A stretch of 64,000 nucleotides of DNA, from NCBI GenBank assembly GCA_036362985.1, contig JAYGXS010000007.1, positions 13,521,738 through 13,585,737 of the forward strand. The letters run 5' to 3'. The notes beneath the pieces were generated by a model. That model did not search any database and was not told where the DNA came from. It was given only the letters and a program-made list of their open reading frames with translations. Source of the stretch: Ligula intestinalis (lineage: Eukaryota; Platyhelminthes; Cestoda; Diphyllobothriidea; Diphyllobothriidae). The position numbers were made by a program, and so were the translations under genes. Position 1 is the stretch's first letter. Each line of letters begins with the position of its first letter. Positions 39,801-54,800 of this stretch are shown piece by piece.

Positions 39801-42800
39801 GAATGTGTGGATCTGGAAACTCAATATTGTATGCATATCTGACAGCCATCAACTTCCTTTTGGCGCCTTTGTGCATTTTCAGTGAATATGGTCTCGTCTT
39901 TAACTCACTTCTGTTCGACCTATTTGCAGCACAAGATTGTCATCGTAGTCGAAAGGTGGTTGACACTGGATCAACTTACGTTCGTGGTGAGGAGAATATA
40001 CGCGGGTGGCGTCCTCGAAGTGATTCCCTGATAATTGACCATCAGATGGAATTGGAACGTCTGAGGCGCGTGGCCTCGGTATGTCAATTAACCTATGATT
40101 TATTTCAGTATTTGAAAGCCTTCTTTTTATCGCAAAACAAATTGTTATATGAGCGGGACTTCTTCATATGTCATTTGTCGGAAATCAGAACTGAATAAAG
40201 TTTTAAAAAAAGTAATTTACGCTTAATTTGCTCACCTCCTACGACCACAGTCGTAAACACCTTTCCTTGAAAAGGTCGACCACATTAATGTGGTGATTAC
40301 TAATCTGGATCAGCTTTGCTTTCCTTTCGCTCATGCGGAAGTCAATCCCAAAAATGGTAACTGCCAATATTCGAACTCGCGACATTTGGTCATTTAACAT
40401 GAAACTCCAACATTACATCGCAGGCACGGTCATTATCTCGGTTGCAATCAGGAACATGCTCGTAGAGGGGAGGTCGCCAGGCCGGTTAGAGAACATGTTA
40501 TTATTGCTTATACGGCCACCATAAGAGAGGCCATAAGAGTATGAACACTGGTAAGCATAATACATGTGGCCTTTTGCTGTGTTATAGAAGGAGTACATAA
40601 CTCCATTATTAGTTGGAAGTTACAGACTACTCTTAACACTTTTCTTAATCCTTCTTCTAATAACTGCTTTACCACAACCCAAAGGCTTATTCTGCCGTTA
40701 TTAACGTCCATACAGTGACCCAGACCTCACCTTTATGATTAATCATAGCATAAAAACGCACTGTATTACGGACATTGTCGATACCGGGGGTGATAAATGC
40801 CATCTCTAGCCAACCTTTCACTAAAACCGTTCCAGTAGTCGGAAACAATAATGCAAGTGATCAAATTACGGCTCATCTACTGAGAGCCAATCATACAGAC
40901 AAATATGTTGAGGTACTTGGTAGGGCCATTGGTTGAGCTACGAACTGTCTGAGTCATTGTCTTCCTACTGATAGTCTAGTAACAAGGTAAATGGTATTCC
41001 TAGCCACCTGTAATGAACGTGGTTGCAGCTGAAAGGACAGAAATATGATCACGCAAGTGCAATATGATAAAAATAATTCAAACACTCTGCCTTCGTTTAT
41101 GTATTCCTTTGCTGGTCAATTCTAGTTTGAATCCGAAACGTTTCGGGAATAAACGTCTTGCTGGTACAGCTAGAGCTGTCTCTTCAATGCAGTATTCTTA
41201 TATGTTCTTTGGCATTGCTTTGAGCGAATCGACTTTACTTGACGAATGTTACATAAGTTGACCTGAACACATTCAAAAACACCTAGAGCAAGTATGACAA
41301 TATTTATTTATTCTGTTCAAAATGTTTCCAACCCCAAAAGAATTTCAACTTATGTTCTGAAGGGTCTTTCCTAAGAAAAATTTTTTTCATTTTTTAGCAC
41401 GTATTGCGATTTGAGCAGTAACCAACAATACAATTAATCGATAGAACACCAGCGGAAAATTCAGTTTTTTAATCCATCATCAGAAAACGCTTGAGCAAAG
41501 ATAAAGCAGGGTATTCTTCACTTAAGAACTCCGACGTGCGATCGCATTTCTGACTTGAGAGGAATACGCATAAGACCATTGGGATCAGTGTCTCCTGGTT
41601 TGGCCTTTGTATTTTTCCCCCTCAGCGTAATTCATCCCAGCTTAAAAAGAAAACGCAATATCAAACGCCCAGGATTATAGGGCCTTGGACTTCTAAATAG
41701 CAAGATCTCAGGTTCGAGTATCGGAAATCGCCACCCCTGGATTGGCTATGACTGGCTGACTTCGTCTAATAAGCCAAAAACGATCGTTTGAGACTCCCTT
41801 ATCTTCGTGAACTATGTATTTCTGCCCGTTTTATCGAAGTCATTGAGCAAGCCAGAAGGCAAAACGGTACGATTGCGTTCCGTAACCATCAGCCACCTCC
41901 CGTCTACATTAGAAGATAATATAATTTAGCTGACATTATCAAGTACATAATGATGTATGTGATATATATATTATACGATTAAATGTATTTCATATAATCG
42001 TATCATTTTTCTACCCTAACAGGTAGAGAAGACAAAACAGTTCCTGCAACTGCGAGATATCTTTAGGAAGTCTAATCGCCTTGATGCACTACGTCAACTC
42101 GACGAGACAATCAGCAAAATTCAACAGCGATCTATCAGCTGGCTCCAGCTGAAGGCTTTTTCTGGCGAGTGTGGCACTGACAGTGGTTTCCATAGCTGCC
42201 CCAAAGGCGCCTCTTCAGAAACATTCTGGAACCTCGAGGGCCAGCTTAACCCCGTTATACCTTCCAAGTAAGTTATGATGAATATGTAAATCTTCTGAGA
42301 TGATTAAAATTCTAGCAAGGATGTCTAAACAGTGACCTAAGAGCAAATTCATTTCTTTATATATATATATTTAATTAAATTTTGAGTGGTGGCAGTACAA
42401 GTACAAGTTCCAAAACTGTTATCTTCTGTATTATAGTGTTCCTTACTGATGCAAAGTTCACTGCGAGGTAACTGCAACTAATGAGGGCTTTCAGTGGTTT
42501 ATTTACAAATTATTTTGTCCTTATTTGTTTGCGATGCAACTACGTTTGCTCCTTTTAAGATGACTAAAAAAGAGTGGTTTAGTGTGGAGCCAATGGACGA
42601 GTATCATTTTTAAAGGCCAACAACTTACCACAAAATGGGCCAGTTGTGACCTGTCGGATTGTGGGCACTTAATTCACTACAAAAGGGAGTATTTATTTTT
42701 CCCTGTAACGATAGGCCCACCCAGGGGAGTACTAGTAAATAGCAAGTTATACGTAAAACCTAACGGTACTTCTTTTACTTTCATCAGAATGCGGTGTGGT

Positions 42801-45800
42801 CACAAGGGAAAGCCTCTCAAATTGCCCGATACTGAACTTTCAGTACAATGATTTAAATAAACAAGAGGTAGATTGCCCACCCTCATTTCGAAGACGCATA
42901 GTGATTTGTACAAAAAATGGGTGATTTTAGATAAAGCAGGCTCCCTTGAGAGAAGCATCTTGAATTCAAGTTGACCGGCTGCAAAGTGCACTCCATAGTG
43001 AAGGCCGTACAATCCCGTGGGGCAAGTTTTTCAAAACTACAATAACAAAATTCACACATTAAGTTTTGGATGCTCAGAAAAAACTTTTTTTTGGAATAAA
43101 TGGAATGATTACATCTTCGTCAAAATATTTTCGTACGCCAACAATTTAATAATTTTTTTTCGAGAATTTATAAGGCTGTTTTCTAAAGGCTGTTTCTGTG
43201 AGTCCAACTTGTACCTAATGGTTAGCCTATTGAATTCTTATAAGCCTTTTAAAATTGCGATGTACATAAGCGCTAACTTATTACAATAGCTTATGATCAT
43301 TATTATTTTAAATGTGAAATTTACTTTATAAACGATGTTTTAACACAAATCTAAATTATGATGGCAGAAATTATCAAAATAATTTCAGACCGAACTATAG
43401 TTTCGCTGCGAGGTGGCTACGATTGAGGAAACCAACAAGCATAGCGTCGCAATAAAGAACCGCATGCTGCTTATTTAAAGCAAGTCGTTTAATCTGATAG
43501 ATTATGTAGTCGATACCTGAAAATGCAGGTTCTTCTCTTTGCAAAAGAGCATTGAACATAACTAACTATTTCCAATCATATCTCTGCATACAGTTGCAAA
43601 GTGGAAAGACCATAATGTGCTCAAGTAACTTGCTAAATAAAGCGTCAGTGGTGAATGTCAGGTTGCTTGTGCTTTTAATCTTTTTTGAACAATTTAGCCT
43701 ACTGGGATTGTTTTCACAGTCACGACTTATCGTCCATTTCAAACGGTTGGTATGACAGTTTTAAACAAATATGCAAGAATGCGCATTTTGAGGCAGTTCT
43801 CTTTCCAAAGAACTTAAACCTACCCTTGAATTGTTCGGATCAATATGATCCCAGTGTTCAACACTGCTTCTAATTTTTCACTGACACGATCATTGCCGCA
43901 ACCGTAAAACAAAGGGTCATATTACTTCAGCGAATATCACCGTTATATCTGACGTAAGAAAATGCTCAAATGGGCAAATGCTTAAAACTGCGTTCCCAGT
44001 GGACGCTTTTGCGATGTCACAACAAAACGTTGTGCTGTTGTTATCAACCCCCTTGGTCGCGTTACTGACCCTAAGCCAGTCACGTCCCTTTATAACTATT
44101 TGGTTCTGTTCGAAAATCCCGCACCTCGGTAAACGGCCCTCGAGGCTGACTGCTGTTTTTCTGCAGTTAATGAAAGATATTCTAAGCAACCGTATGCACA
44201 AACCGCTTGAGGAATGAGTAAAAACGCCTGTGAATGCTTTGGAACTACTAAAATCAATTCACAACCTGCCCGAACTTTATTCTTTTATAAATATCTATTG
44301 GAAGGCGCAGCTTGATAGTGAAGCTGTTCTTTACAAATGCAGCTTTAGGTTTATTGAGTTCCAACATTCCAAATATAATGACTACCCTGCCTGCAATTTT
44401 TAAGTTGAACGAAAATATTCAGAAGGATGAAACTGGCATTTCCGTTTTTTTGTAGAAGCTGCAGGAATTGCCGAAAATTTCTTAATGCCCTCTTCGAGTC
44501 GATTAAAACGTTTCTGAACTTTCAGAAGAAGTTATAAGATGGTTTTCCTATGAAGATGGAAGCGCGATAAATAATGTAAAACTAACTTAAAGACACTTTC
44601 TGCATGTGAACTAAGTGGGGTAAGTGAAGTCGATCTTTTCTTCAGAATTCTAACTTTCTAAAATTGTGAACTTTTCCGATAAAGATTTGCAGAGTCTCAA
44701 AGGCACGATTAGGTTACAACAATTGTTTGGTGAATGCCGAAGATTGAAGGTTAAATTCTGTCGGAAATGCTTGGCTATACAGACAAAGAAGCACGGCTGC
44801 CATCATACAGTTAAGAGAAAGTTAGCATAACAGTCTATGGCAGCCTGGAAGATGAGGGCCTATGAAGCACCCTTTTCTTAAGCAAGAAATAAACGTAGAT
44901 ACCGCAACTTTCTTACTTTGGAAATTACCTAAACCTCTCTCCTGACAGCCTGATTAGGAAAGTGGTTGCTTTGAACTCTAACTAATTGATCACGGTCGTC
45001 CATGCACGCTTAGGCCAGTGTACTTCCGTTCTTGTAAGTAAAATATTGAAGTACATATGCTGGTAAAATACGTTAAGTGGGGAAAGCATAGGTCTGAAGA
45101 ACGCTTGCAAGATATATCAATGAGGCGCAGGTTTTATCAGAATCTTGTTACAGTCACCTATAGGATAACATCGAGCCTGCTGTGATTACAAAATTGATTG
45201 GACATGAATCGGTGTAATTTGTTGTATCTAAATTCATGCAGGCTCACTCATTTAGGGATGAGCGAAAGCGTCTAGTGTATTTATGATTGTGCTCTCCTAC
45301 AAAACTAGGCAGAGTGTACGAGCGTGAAACTATATGCATACAAATATTTAAAATGAAAACTGACATAGACAAGGGAGATCTGAATGGCCATGTCTGGTGT
45401 ATTGACCATCATTAACCAGTCATATTCAATTCTAGTTCTGAACCACCCGAGATTCCAACCAGCGACAACGGAGTATAGTGCTCCACCTGTTGTATTTGTC
45501 GGTTGGGACCATAGATATTGTGGGGTGGATGAACGACCTGGTTATGTAGCATGTATGACCTGGGGTGTCCTTGCAGGCAGTTTCATACCGATTTTATGGC
45601 TGATAAGCCCGCAGTGTTAATTTCCGGTCTCATACATCTTTTTCGGTAAAATCTTATCTTCATATCCTACATATCGCCATGTGACTGTTTGGCAAGTGCT
45701 CTAAAATGAGTTCTAGGATGCGACGCAATATGCAAGTTCCGTAACCAAATTTGTTTCTGTAAGCATCGGCATGTGCACTTAAGAACAGCGCCTTTCTCTA

Positions 45801-45817
45801 TTTAAAACGTTTGTGTT

Positions 45818-45863
<46 letters not shown>

Positions 45864-48800
45864 GCATCATCATCATCATCGTCTATTAGAAGCGGTCATA
45901 CGCAGTAGATCGAGATGGAAAGTGCACCTAACCCTAGCCGACCTCGAATCATCTTTAAGAAGACGCACAACGAATAGTCCTGTCTGCTGATAGGCATATG
46001 AGGATAATATGCACTTTTCTATAAGTGAAAAAATCGGATGCAAAGGATACTGAACGTAATAGAAAATGTATACATTTTTATCTCAGCATGACCCTTGATT
46101 GAAGCAAATCTATCTCAATTGTGGACTGTCATTAATATGAGGAATATTAAGAGGTCATGGCACACAGCAACTGCCTTCTACTAGTAAGTGCATGGTACGT
46201 TCAGAAGATTTTTAGATGCAGTTAAAAATCTCAGCTGCAGACGCTAAATAATGTGGCAGTTACCGAATTCAGGCATTTTCATGCGTATACCAGTGGTGAT
46301 TGAGACGTAAAGTACAAGAATGGGCAACATTGCTTAAGAACTGGCATTCCCTTAAACTATGAGCAAACGCAGTAGTTTCTATATTTAAAAAGGACACTTG
46401 ATCATGTTTCCCAAAATAACTCTCCATGTATTATGAAAGACGCTGGCAAATGATTCCCACGCGTGTTGTTGTGACGCGTGTTGGATGGAGTGCGTTTCGC
46501 GCACACCGCCTGCGCCCTTCCCCATCTCCGACCTTCTCGATCAGAGGGTGGCGTAGATCCGGTGAGTCTCTTTTTATTATACTTCAGCTAAAGTAACCGC
46601 AAATGCCTTCAACTTGCAGAAGCGTGTGGTGTAAATTATTGAGAGCGACGGTTGAACTGTCCTCGTCGATCGGTGGATCGTGGGTATCACTCCATAGTAA
46701 ACTTATTTAAGAGAGCTAGCAGGATATCTTGCGTACTTTGACCTACCTACAGACCACATTCGAACCGATGGCGGACTTCTATCAAACACAAATTCACGGC
46801 TCACTGCGAGCCTCATAGCTCAATGGGAACAAATTGGCTGTCCTAAAGGCCTTCCCTGCTTGCTGAGTTCGAATCGCACCGAGTCCGTGACTATTTCACA
46901 ATTGGATAAACTGAATTATTCAAATTTGACAAACCCTCCTTATAATATGTAGAAGTCTATATTCTAGTATTCCATATTTATATTGGTCAAAACGCAATAA
47001 AGGCTTGTCAGAAGCTATGATGCAATCCTTGTGCATTGAAATATATAAGACCAAAATAATGTTCAAGAAGTTTAAGGACCAAAAGTTAATCTATGGTAAC
47101 TGGAACCGTCCAAAACATCAAAAGAAATAAAATTGCATTTGAAGATGCTACAACAACGACTTGAATGGCGTCCACGTTCATCGTTTTTTTTACATCATAT
47201 GAGTGAACAAGTTTAGTAAACCATACAAACAAGAGTTACTTTACAATGCAGGCTAGTAAAATTAACTGCATAATCTCCTCAGGATTACGCTCCTACTAAG
47301 CCTGCCCTATTGAGAAGATGGGTGCTTTTTATACTCTTTTCAGTTGCGAAAAACTGAAGCATTTTCAGCGTGCAATAAGGCCGAAAATGCTTCAGTTTTA
47401 TTTTGATGTTTCGGAGAGTTTCAGTTAGCATAGATTCCCTTTTGGACCCTTAACTTCTTGAGCATTATCTAGGTCTTATAAATTCAAATGTTTACTCAAC
47501 ATCTGAATATGTCTTTTTTTTTAAGTTTCTTGTTGGGACTCTATTAAGACTGAATAATGTCCAACCTAATCCCAATCTACCTGCTATTTCATCTTTTTCT
47601 TTAATTAAGTATATGGTATAGTCCAAATTCAATCAAACATTCTATGAGCGCCAAATGTCCTCTTAGTAATGACACAGCTGAATGCATTATTTGCCTGCCA
47701 CGAAGAGAAAAACATGTAGACTTCAAAAAATGAAGTGAGAAATTAGGATCTCAATTATTGCAAAATTAGAATCGTTTTAAGAAACAAAATAAAGTTACAG
47801 GTGTTAGTACTCAAGAAATCCAAGCATTTTTTACCAGAAACTTTCTGTTTCGCAAATTCAGCCCAAAATGTGGCTCCGAAACTCTTACAGAAATAAACTA
47901 GTGGTTTTGCTTGAAAACATGGCATATTGCGATTAAGCAAGTAATATTACCGTGTTTCGAAATATCAAACTTTTGGGAAAGCCGAACATTCTCTAGAAGC
48001 AAGAATCAGGCGGACTAGGTTCACTTAAGTTGAAAATGTAGAAAAAATGCGCTAAGGCAAGAAATCCGAATGAATAATCCAGCATAAATAGAATTACGGT
48101 GTTAAATAATGGTTTTATAAAATTGTTGCATAAATATGCCACCATATTACGCGGAATGTAATGTATGGTTGCGAGCGGACAGCCCAAATGTCGCTTATGC
48201 ATTGCAACATGGTTTTATGAGAATTACTACTTGCTTCTTCCGTTTATAAATTGCTTGGGTTACGTTGGACTAAGGTTACCAGATTTTCGTTTGATGGTAC
48301 CGACTGAGACGTCACAGGAGTAAAATATTTTATAAGCGCACGTGCAGACATGCAGGTAAGCGACTAAAAACTTGAACTGGAATTTTCAGGTTTAATAATG
48401 AACGTAGCACTTTGAAAACACTAAGAGAAATTTCCTTCCGTCATATTTCTGTGTTTTAATTTTCAAATTTTGTTTACGAGGAGGTTCAGATCTTCCTTGA
48501 AATCGTAACTAACCTTTTATGATTTTCATTGACAACATTCGATTATCAAAATTAATGATTATATTCTACGTGCTTGCCAAAACCTTCAAAAGAGATATTT
48601 CTCAAATGTATTCATTTAAATAATGAGTTTCATAATTTATTTATTATGCAGCTGTCTGTTCGGTTCATGGTTTTAGAACCTCATAACCATGTCAACTTAT
48701 TGCCGAGAAGAATGAACGCGCAAAATAAAAATCGCAAATGAATATTCGTCAGATTCATTAAAAACTTTGTTCAACAAATAACCTCTCGGAAGAGTGCTTT

Positions 48801-51800
48801 ACTTAGATACTTTGGGATCGAATGCCTACGTACATTAAATTCTTTGATGATTTAGCCAAAAAATATAACTAGCAAATTTTGAAAAGTTTTTTGACATGCC
48901 CAAAAATTGGGAAAACATCCTTTGCTTATAATGAATAAAGTCACCTTTTTATGTATAGTGGAGCAGTTTTCAGTATATTTGTTTCGTTCTATGCTCAGTT
49001 GCACGATCCGAAACTGATAATCATCTGCTTGCTGCGTTCCAGATTTTTCCTTTTCATCGATTCTGCTCCTTACATAGAACATTCTGAAACATCTTTTGCA
49101 TAAAGCTCTGAAGAGAACCTGTCTCGCGTTTTCGTGTTAACAAACCTCAACTTAATTTGCACTTTTATCTTGAAGATAATGGGCAGTTTCATAATTGCAC
49201 TGCCCCCAATCTCCTGAACGCAACAGAAAATTTTGTGTTCTTTTAACAGGTATAATTAAAACGTGTCTGGTCTTTCTTTAAATATTATTTTATAGGAAAA
49301 AAGCGCGCAAGCGCGGAGTTCTTTCAACAGAGTTTACTAGGGCATGCAATTTATTGAGTTTGGTCTACTTTCGCCCCTATTTTCCCACCCCCCAGTGTAG
49401 TGAGCTGGGCTGAACTGAACCCTTTCCTAGTAGACAGCGTTTCGCGTTTCCATTCAACTCAATGAATCAAATTAACAGCCTCAAATATATGCTTGATCCC
49501 TGATCAAAATGCCATTCTTCACCTTTCATCGGATAGAAAATCTACTGTTTATTTTGACTGCATATTTTTGCAAAGACTTGGTTTTATGTCAAATGCGTAA
49601 AAGCGAGAATATGCTTGCTTCTGTTTTCGATAATAATATCCTTCTAGTTCTAAGGACATCGAACGTCTTCAGAAAAAATGCACGATATTTACGTGGATAT
49701 TATTTGGTCTGGTATATGCCTGCAGTACGCCAAAATAGCTTCGGTCTTAAGGCAAAATCCTGGCATGTTGAAGAGGTTTCGGGCTTATGCCCCAAGATAG
49801 TAAATGTTACAAATCCACTTATTTTAAAAGTTTTATAAACATTGCATGACATTGGTCCCAGACGATATCAATTGCTTCCACTCTATGGATCATAAACAAG
49901 TAACTATGAAATGGTTAATGCCTCGTTAGCATTGTGTTGTTCTTGTTCCCCTTTTTTAGCAAACCTCCTAATTTCGGTAGAGTTGATAAAGCCGCAACCG
50001 AGGCCTTTGTCTGTAACTGCCAGTCCGCCAATCAAAATCCGGGCAATCCTGTTCGACCGACAAGTCTTTTTCCCGCCGCCGAAATGGAGAACCCGAATAA
50101 GGATGCCGAAGGTGCCATCGTCCTGAAGCAGAGGCTTTTAATCATCAAGTGCTTGAAGTTGCTGGGATACGGGAAATTCAGTCCTAACTTGATGTCAATG
50201 TTTGGTATCTCTGTAAGCGAGCATGCTTATGCTGCTTATGTTAACCTTAGTCAGGAGCATGACATCAGAGATGGAAATATGAGCTGTATTTCCAATTATA
50301 CATTAGGAAAAAGGTCTTTTGTGTTTAAAATACTAAAAAACCATGACTAAAAGTTGGAATTAGTAAAAATTAAATGCATGGGTAAAATTGGAAAACAGAC
50401 AACATAATCCGTTGAAAAAATGTTCCAAAATCACAATTTTGATTTTCGTCGTTTTACTGACGACGGGCATGACAGCTGCATTAGTTTAAAGATACAAAGT
50501 GACAATTTCGAGCAACAATTTTGTTACCGTACCATTTTTACTTTCTTATGTTAATGTGGTTTTACTCTTACGTTCTATAAGAATTAAGACAAAGTCCGGA
50601 AGTCTTGAAAGACAAAGTGGCAACAGAAGCTTATGTAGGCCCACTCATATACCCATAGTCCCAGCATTTGTCCTGCTAAAACGGTGGTTAAAGTGTTTCG
50701 GGCGGTGAGGAAATAGAATAGACAGGGAAGAAAAATTTTTACGTAAGTGTAAAGTGAAAAAAGTGCAGTTAAAGCTGCTTCCCGCGGCCGCTGAGCGCAA
50801 GTGAATGTGTACGAGGCGTTTCATGCCGCAGACTTTACTAATCTAACTCCAGAACTATAAGCTGGACCTCAGGTAAGTTTAAGTAAACGAATACATAACA
50901 ACCATTTCTATTCTCCAGCAAATAAAAAAAATTCGCAAGTTGATAATCGGGTTTTACCGCAATAAGATTGATTATAATGCAGATAAGGAAAATATACTGG
51001 TGTTTATCAACAGCACTTCTAAATACAGTAAAATAAAAAATTCATTTAACATTTATTAAAGTATATTCCACTGCGTTTCCTAATTCCCCACCCATAAAAT
51101 CTATAACCCCCGTTTTCTAAGAAAAAACATGCAAGGAGTAGGGATTAATGTGTGGGCCTACATAAGCTACTGTTGCTGACAAAGAAAACATAAGTGTTGT
51201 AAAAATATAACCGAAAACTGATTAGTTTTAATTGCAAGTTTTCTGATATGGGAGTATTAGGTTCACATCCTACAACGGTTGTTTGCAACAGTGGCTAGAA
51301 GCCGACTGATGAGAAGCGCCTGCCACATTCGTTTAGCATTTTGCTTTGTGAGAATCGTTGAAACCGCATTTATTGCAGAGCTTGTCTGAATTATTCCTAT
51401 GGTTTATCTGACTGTGAACTCCAAAATATCTCCGTTTGGACCCACGGGAGGGATAGATGGGATTTTACACTGGATTTCAATTCGCTGACAAAGTGGTTAA
51501 TTCCTCCGTTGCTCCCTAAGAAGCTCATAAATGTTACCTAAGTAGGATGCTCACGAAAACGTTTATTCCGCATGTCCTCGGTCGTGAACCAATTAACTAA
51601 ATTTACAAAATATCACAATCGGTAACTTCCAGTCGGAGAGAAAGTTTTATCGCTTTATTATTCCAAAATTTCCTGTAGTGCATAGCGTTGGAAATGACTG
51701 ACACAATTGCCGATTGCTGGTTAGGGGAAGATATCGATCACGGAGCGAAAAAAGAAGTAAGACAACCTCCGACATTTTGAACAAGTATGAATCACAGATT

Positions 51801-54800
51801 CAGTGCCATTATACCATAATCGAAAACATCTTGCGTAGGATTCATCAGGTTATTCAAGCCAAAAAGGGCAAATATGCTAAAAACGTGTGAAAACGGCAAC
51901 CACAACTGCGTTATTTTATTTAGCATTCATACGACTTTCAAAAGATCGACAGCTCTGTCTGGCTCACAAAAGATGAAGGTAAAGTAAATGCAACGTTTAT
52001 GATTTGTACATACTTAGTATCAATAAGCATTAATTAAGTGACAGTAAGATTCTTAAGTGGTTGGCCTGAAATTGTAAGCTCAAAATATTTATTTAATAAG
52101 GTATATTTCGATGAAAATATCTGCGTAAGATTCCAGATTGTTCAGAAATTTGAATTGCAGAACGTAGCAACAACAAGCTTTTCTGGTGATAGCAGGGCTA
52201 AGGATCAACAGAAACACAATGTCGTGTCTCAAAACACCCCATAAAGTGCATCTGCTAAGAATGCCGGTTATTCTATTCCCAAAAAATACTTTCCTCCCAA
52301 AGAATGTAAATGAAACAAATGCGATTTTGTGTTTTAGGAAATCACACCGGACCTTCTTTCAACTCCACTGGATGAACGAGTCACTGTCTCTCCGGCCGCA
52401 GACAATTTTCAGAATGTGGTTTCTGAGACGCTAACGAGTGATCACAAAGGCAGTTCTCCCGCTTTAACCGACGAGGCTTGTCCAGGTCAACCTACTGTAA
52501 AAATTTATTATTGGAAGCAAAAGTCGTTATTAGGTTTACTCACAACATTTAGGTTAAATAATTCGCTTTAGATAGAAATGCTACGCTGTTCAGGGCAGAT
52601 TAATGCGTTTTAAATAAAGTGACCTAGAAAGTCATTCGATTTCCTTATTACCCACTTTTAAGTTTAAATAAATTGTGAACAAGGAGATTATTTAATAGAA
52701 TTGTATCATTTGCATTTTCGTATTGCGCGTTAAAAGAAAAAATGGTAGTTAAATGCCCAAGATTATCGACATAGTGGTTAGTTTCTGTGAGATATTTCTG
52801 GTTACAAATGTTTTTCGTATCACACGCAGATTTTATTGTTGGTGTAGTATCAAGTAAATCGAAAGTACAAGAGGTGATTTGGCTTATAGTTGGGGTGGAG
52901 TCTTCTCACGCTAAAAAAGCGTAAAAACCGGAGTTGAACAGAGGATAGCCCCTAACGTAGGATTAATGGTCCACAGGAATGCCACACTGACTTCCATTTT
53001 ATTCTTCAATTTTATCTTCAGATTTGCAAATTGTTCATTTTTAATGCGTGAAATTAACTAGAACGGGCAAGTTTGCGTGGGCCAATTTGGAAAGCTTACT
53101 TTTGCAAAAACATAAAGCAAGCTCTCCGTCAAAATCGGTCAGTATTTTTTGATGAATTAGCTTATATGCATAACATTTAGAGAACATCATAAATTATTAG
53201 GGGTTTTTGTAGATTTGCTTAATTCTAGTTGACCCACTTCTGCTGGATTTAAATGACTGCTTAGGACATCCAGCTCGGGAAGTCAACTTTCTGGTCCGTA
53301 TTGGTAAATTCCATACGAGTGGCGAAGCGTGTGTGAAGCGTGTGGTGTTTTTATCTTAATGGTAGAGCATTGGCTTCCGGTTATGGCCTTTTCTACTATG
53401 TGGGTTAAAAACTCACCAAAGTCCCCGCGTTATTTCACAATTTGGTCAACTAGAACATCAGAAATGTTTAACAGGAAGATTATCAAACGCAATGGTACCT
53501 TTCGTAGTTTAATACAGTGTACTGGGGTAACGAGTTGATAGTTAGACCTTCCAGTTTGTCCACGAATGGATGATTTTGTTTCAAAATCGTTTTTGTACTA
53601 CCTGTGTACAGTATTATCAATGTATTATAAACCTTATGGAGAGAAAAGGATGTTTGAACATTAATGTTCGGGGTGTTGAGCTTATTACGCTTAGACGAAA
53701 CCGTAATGACCTGAAATAAAGCAATTGATGTCGTCAAACTTGGGACTGATGGTCAATGGATACGCCTTTCTCCCTTGCTTTTGTTTCTAGCAAATTATTT
53801 CTACATTTGAAAACCAATCATGTTTAATGGATGAACACACTCGTTAGAGGTAAGTTTAACAGGTGCAATTTCGGCTATCGTAAGCAAGCAGACATTTTCA
53901 AGCTATTTATCACCAAAATCCCGCGATATTTGTTGAAAAATAAGCTGGTGTGTATGCACACTCAAAAAGCGGTATTTCCACTGTAAACTTTAATAAATAT
54001 TGCCTTAAAATATATCCAAGCTTGAACATCTGAAATTATCTGATAGTCGTTGTAGCACCCGAAGGATGCTTCTGACTTTCATCGTTTAAAATAATTTAAG
54101 GAATCTTGGTGGACAGCTTTCTGACAGTAAACTGGTTTTCACTCTATGCAGCTTAAATGACCGACATTTAATCGGGTTCACGAAGCATGGAGAGCAACCA
54201 AAAAGCAAACTTAACACAATGTCTGACCTTTAAGTTTGGCTAAATTTAGAAGACAACTGGGGATTGTCTTGTTTTTTACGTCAGGGGGAAATTTTATCAA
54301 ACTCCTTTTATCTTTATTATCTTTGGAGTAATCTGACGCAGATGCATCAGTTACTGAGGGTTCTCCTTTGATGCAAGCAAGACAGAAAGTGGGCAGAAGA
54401 AGTTGCTTTGGAAGATTAGTTCTCGACTGACAAATAAATAAAAACAAACTCCCCTTTTCAGTTTCCGTCTCCATCCTTCTGTCGTAATTAGCATATTCTG
54501 GTGAAGCCTGAACGTCACATTTGAAGAATAAACTAAAATTTTCTTTTTTTCAGGAAGTCCGCGAGAGGAAGATCGGCAGAGTGCCAACGGGGAGTGTTTC
54601 GAAAAGTGGAGGGAACACCAATCTGGCATGCTCGTCGCCCAATGTGCGGAGGTAATCATCCATCGCATATCACATTGTTACACTTGAGGCGCTCGAAGGG
54701 CTCTATCATGATACACGTAGTATTTTTGTAAAATACCAAATTTCGGACAGTTGCTGCTCGGTGTGAGCTGCCAGATAAAAGGTAAAAATGAAAATTATGA

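Larger units (their letters stand above)
24755..39929 (+). other. Kinesin intron 8 (15.2 kb)
   Basis: Its 5' end holds a nested Penelope-like palindrome (24895-26215). Further in are SINE-like copies (30607-30800, 34485-34640), another palindrome (34841-35316), a hammerhead-like copy (38070-38160), a tandem array (38207-38985) and a mariner-like terminus (about 38985). Bases 26250-30600, 30800-34450, and 35400-38050 are AT-rich with no recognised genes. Open frames at 27300-27698 and 37273-37626 lack recognisable domains. Confidence 0.6.
42268..49959 (+). other. Kinesin intron 10 (7.7 kb)
   Basis: It contains an ATC microsatellite, a family A tail fragment (about 45590-45650, gctgataagcccgcagtgtt), a family B SINE-like copy (46806-46915) and an inverted-repeat element (47037-47500). 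The 42582-42851 frame is open for 89 codons with several Cys/His but matches no family I know. The rest is unremarkable AT-rich sequence. Confidence 0.55.

Noticed and set aside
42582..42851. 89-codon open frame with Cys/His residues ([17 protein letters not shown])
   Set aside because: Spacing does not match a zinc-finger type I know, and there is no promoter or splice evidence. It could be a lineage-specific fragment.
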